DNA of 64,000 nucleotides, taken from Symbiodinium natans. Its lineage: Eukaryota > Sar > Dinophyceae > Suessiales > Symbiodiniaceae. The stretch is from contig CAJNDS010000180.1 in assembly GCA_905221605.1 (NCBI GenBank), positions 124,001 through 188,000 of the forward strand, read 5' to 3'. Each line of letters opens with the position of its first letter. Position 1 is the stretch's first letter. Below are positions 62,766 through 64,000 of this stretch, piece by piece. Below the pieces are notes generated by a model that was not told where the DNA came from, ran no database searches, and was given only the letters and a program-made list of their open reading frames with translations. The translations under genes were made by a program, and so were the position numbers.

Positions 62766-63199
62766 CGAATTTTGGGTTTTGGGTTTAGGGGTTTAGGGTT
62801 CAGGGTTCAGGGTTTTCAGAATCTGTTTCGATTCTTCAAAAGAGAAAAGCCGGCGCAGGCCGTGACGCCCTTGCCGCTGGCGGCAGCCCTAGAAGCAGGC
62901 GCGGTTCCGTTCCTGGAGGGATGGTTCAGGATGCCTTCTTGCGCGGTTTTGGGTTTTTAAGTAACCGGTTCTTGGGCCAGAGCTCAAGTTGCACATTTCG
63001 GATGGCCGGTTTCGTGCAGAAGGTTTGGTTTCCGCGTCTGTGAACTGCGGCGTTGAGTCTCTCCGTGTCTGAAAGGGTGAAATGAAGAAAGATACCGAGA
63101 TTCCGTTGAGTCCCGAACCCGAGGGACCAAAAACCCAAAGGCTAAAGCCCAAAACCCCAAAGGCGGCACCATTCTCGGGATTGTTCTTAACCTGCCGTT

Positions 63200-63425
63200 G
63201 AGCTGCGCCGTTCTTTATGTGTGGCCCTCCTGTTGTTGCTTTCCTCGTTCATGCTTTTAGGGACGGCCTTGAGTGCCATCAGTGCGCGTAGTCGTGTGTC
63301 ACCGGCCCAAGTCCTGGGGCCGCCCTTGCTGCGAGGAGCTCATGACATCCTTCGCTCCTTGTACATCTTGGACGACAGCACCGCGGATCTGGACAACGTG
63401 ACTCCCGCCAGTCCTTTGGGGGGGT
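63200..63425 (+). CDS. exon of an unidentified membrane protein
   Basis: A hydrophobic helix (VALLLLLSSFMLLGTALSAI) is followed by RSRVSPAQVLGPPLLRGAHD and ILRSLYILDDSTADLDN. The frame is open upstream without ATG, so this is an internal exon. One membrane segment is visible; family unknown. Confidence 0.4.
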
Positions 63426-63769
63426 GGTGGGGATTCTCACCAAAAACCCCAAACTCCAAACTCCGGCTCTAAAGCCTGGAGAAAGAAAATGACTGCTGGC
63501 CGACTTCAACTGTTCGCTGCCCCCCCCCCCCCCGCCCCATGCCCCACCCCAACCCCGCCCCAAAAAGAGCATGAGCTACGAACACACTAAAGGCCCTGAA
63601 GACGCGGCCCCAATTCTCTGCCATTTGCTTGCAGTTTGCCGCGGTGGTTGGTGTGGCTCGATGACAGCTAGCCACTGTTCGCCTGACCCTGCCTGCTGGA
63701 CATGGAAGCCTAGCCTAGTTCGTCCGAGTTGTGGGCGGTTCAGCCCCAAACACAAATCCAGGGTGGCAC

Positions 63770-63948
<179 letters not shown>

Positions 63949-64000
63949 ATTAGAATGTGTGTATATACATGTATACAAACATAATATACAGCTATATATA

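Overview
The window looks like nuclear DNA of a dinoflagellate. The evidence is: interstitial TTTAGGG/CCCTAAA (plant/dinoflagellate-type telomere) tracts every few kilobases; genes broken into exons of about 50-140 nt whose introns often start with GC or GA instead of GT and sit at AG|G boundaries; all recognisable genes on the + strand; decayed fragments resembling dinoflagellate LINE-type reverse transcriptases; a Ty1/copia element with a long charged tail; and a nuclear copy of a mitochondrial cob segment. No species is assigned.

Layout. 1-3.1 kb: 3' part of a copia retrotransposon. 3.1-6.5 kb: a multi-exon PQQ-type beta-propeller gene. 6.8-10.2 kb: repeats (AT-rich element, a ~470-bp tandem duplication, a three-copy ~110-bp element, and a satellite hairpin built on the 8-mer TTGGTACA). 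10.2-13.1 kb: little that can be assigned. 13.1-16.9 kb: GC-rich mosaic of LINE-type RT fragments on both strands. 17-20 kb: a ~105-130-bp dispersed repeat. 20.5-22.2 kb: exon-like frames of a Cys-rich protein and a possible leader. 22.3-29.0 kb: the main finding, a gene encoding prephenate/arogenate dehydratase followed in the same orientation by plant-type arogenate/prephenate dehydrogenase, apparently one fused Phe/Tyr-biosynthesis protein. 33-35.7 kb: unassigned exons, then an AN1 zinc finger. 38-44.5 kb: unassigned exons. 45.9-46.9 kb: RlmH-family (SPOUT) rRNA methyltransferase. 48.7-53.6 kb: further unassigned exons among telomere-like arrays. 53.8-57.2 kb: tandem repeats, a ~1.7-kb fold-back palindrome and the cob NUMT. 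57.2-64 kb: mostly repeats with a few C-terminal-exon-like frames, ending in a long (GT)n tract.

How it fits together: the named genes are unrelated in function (Phe/Tyr synthesis, rRNA methylation, an AN1 protein, a propeller protein). What unites them is architecture: one strand, small exons, non-canonical donors, and introns filled with telomere-like arrays and short MITE-like elements. Exon limits were read by eye from protein-family similarity and splice-site fit, so gene models are approximate and some exons are missing.
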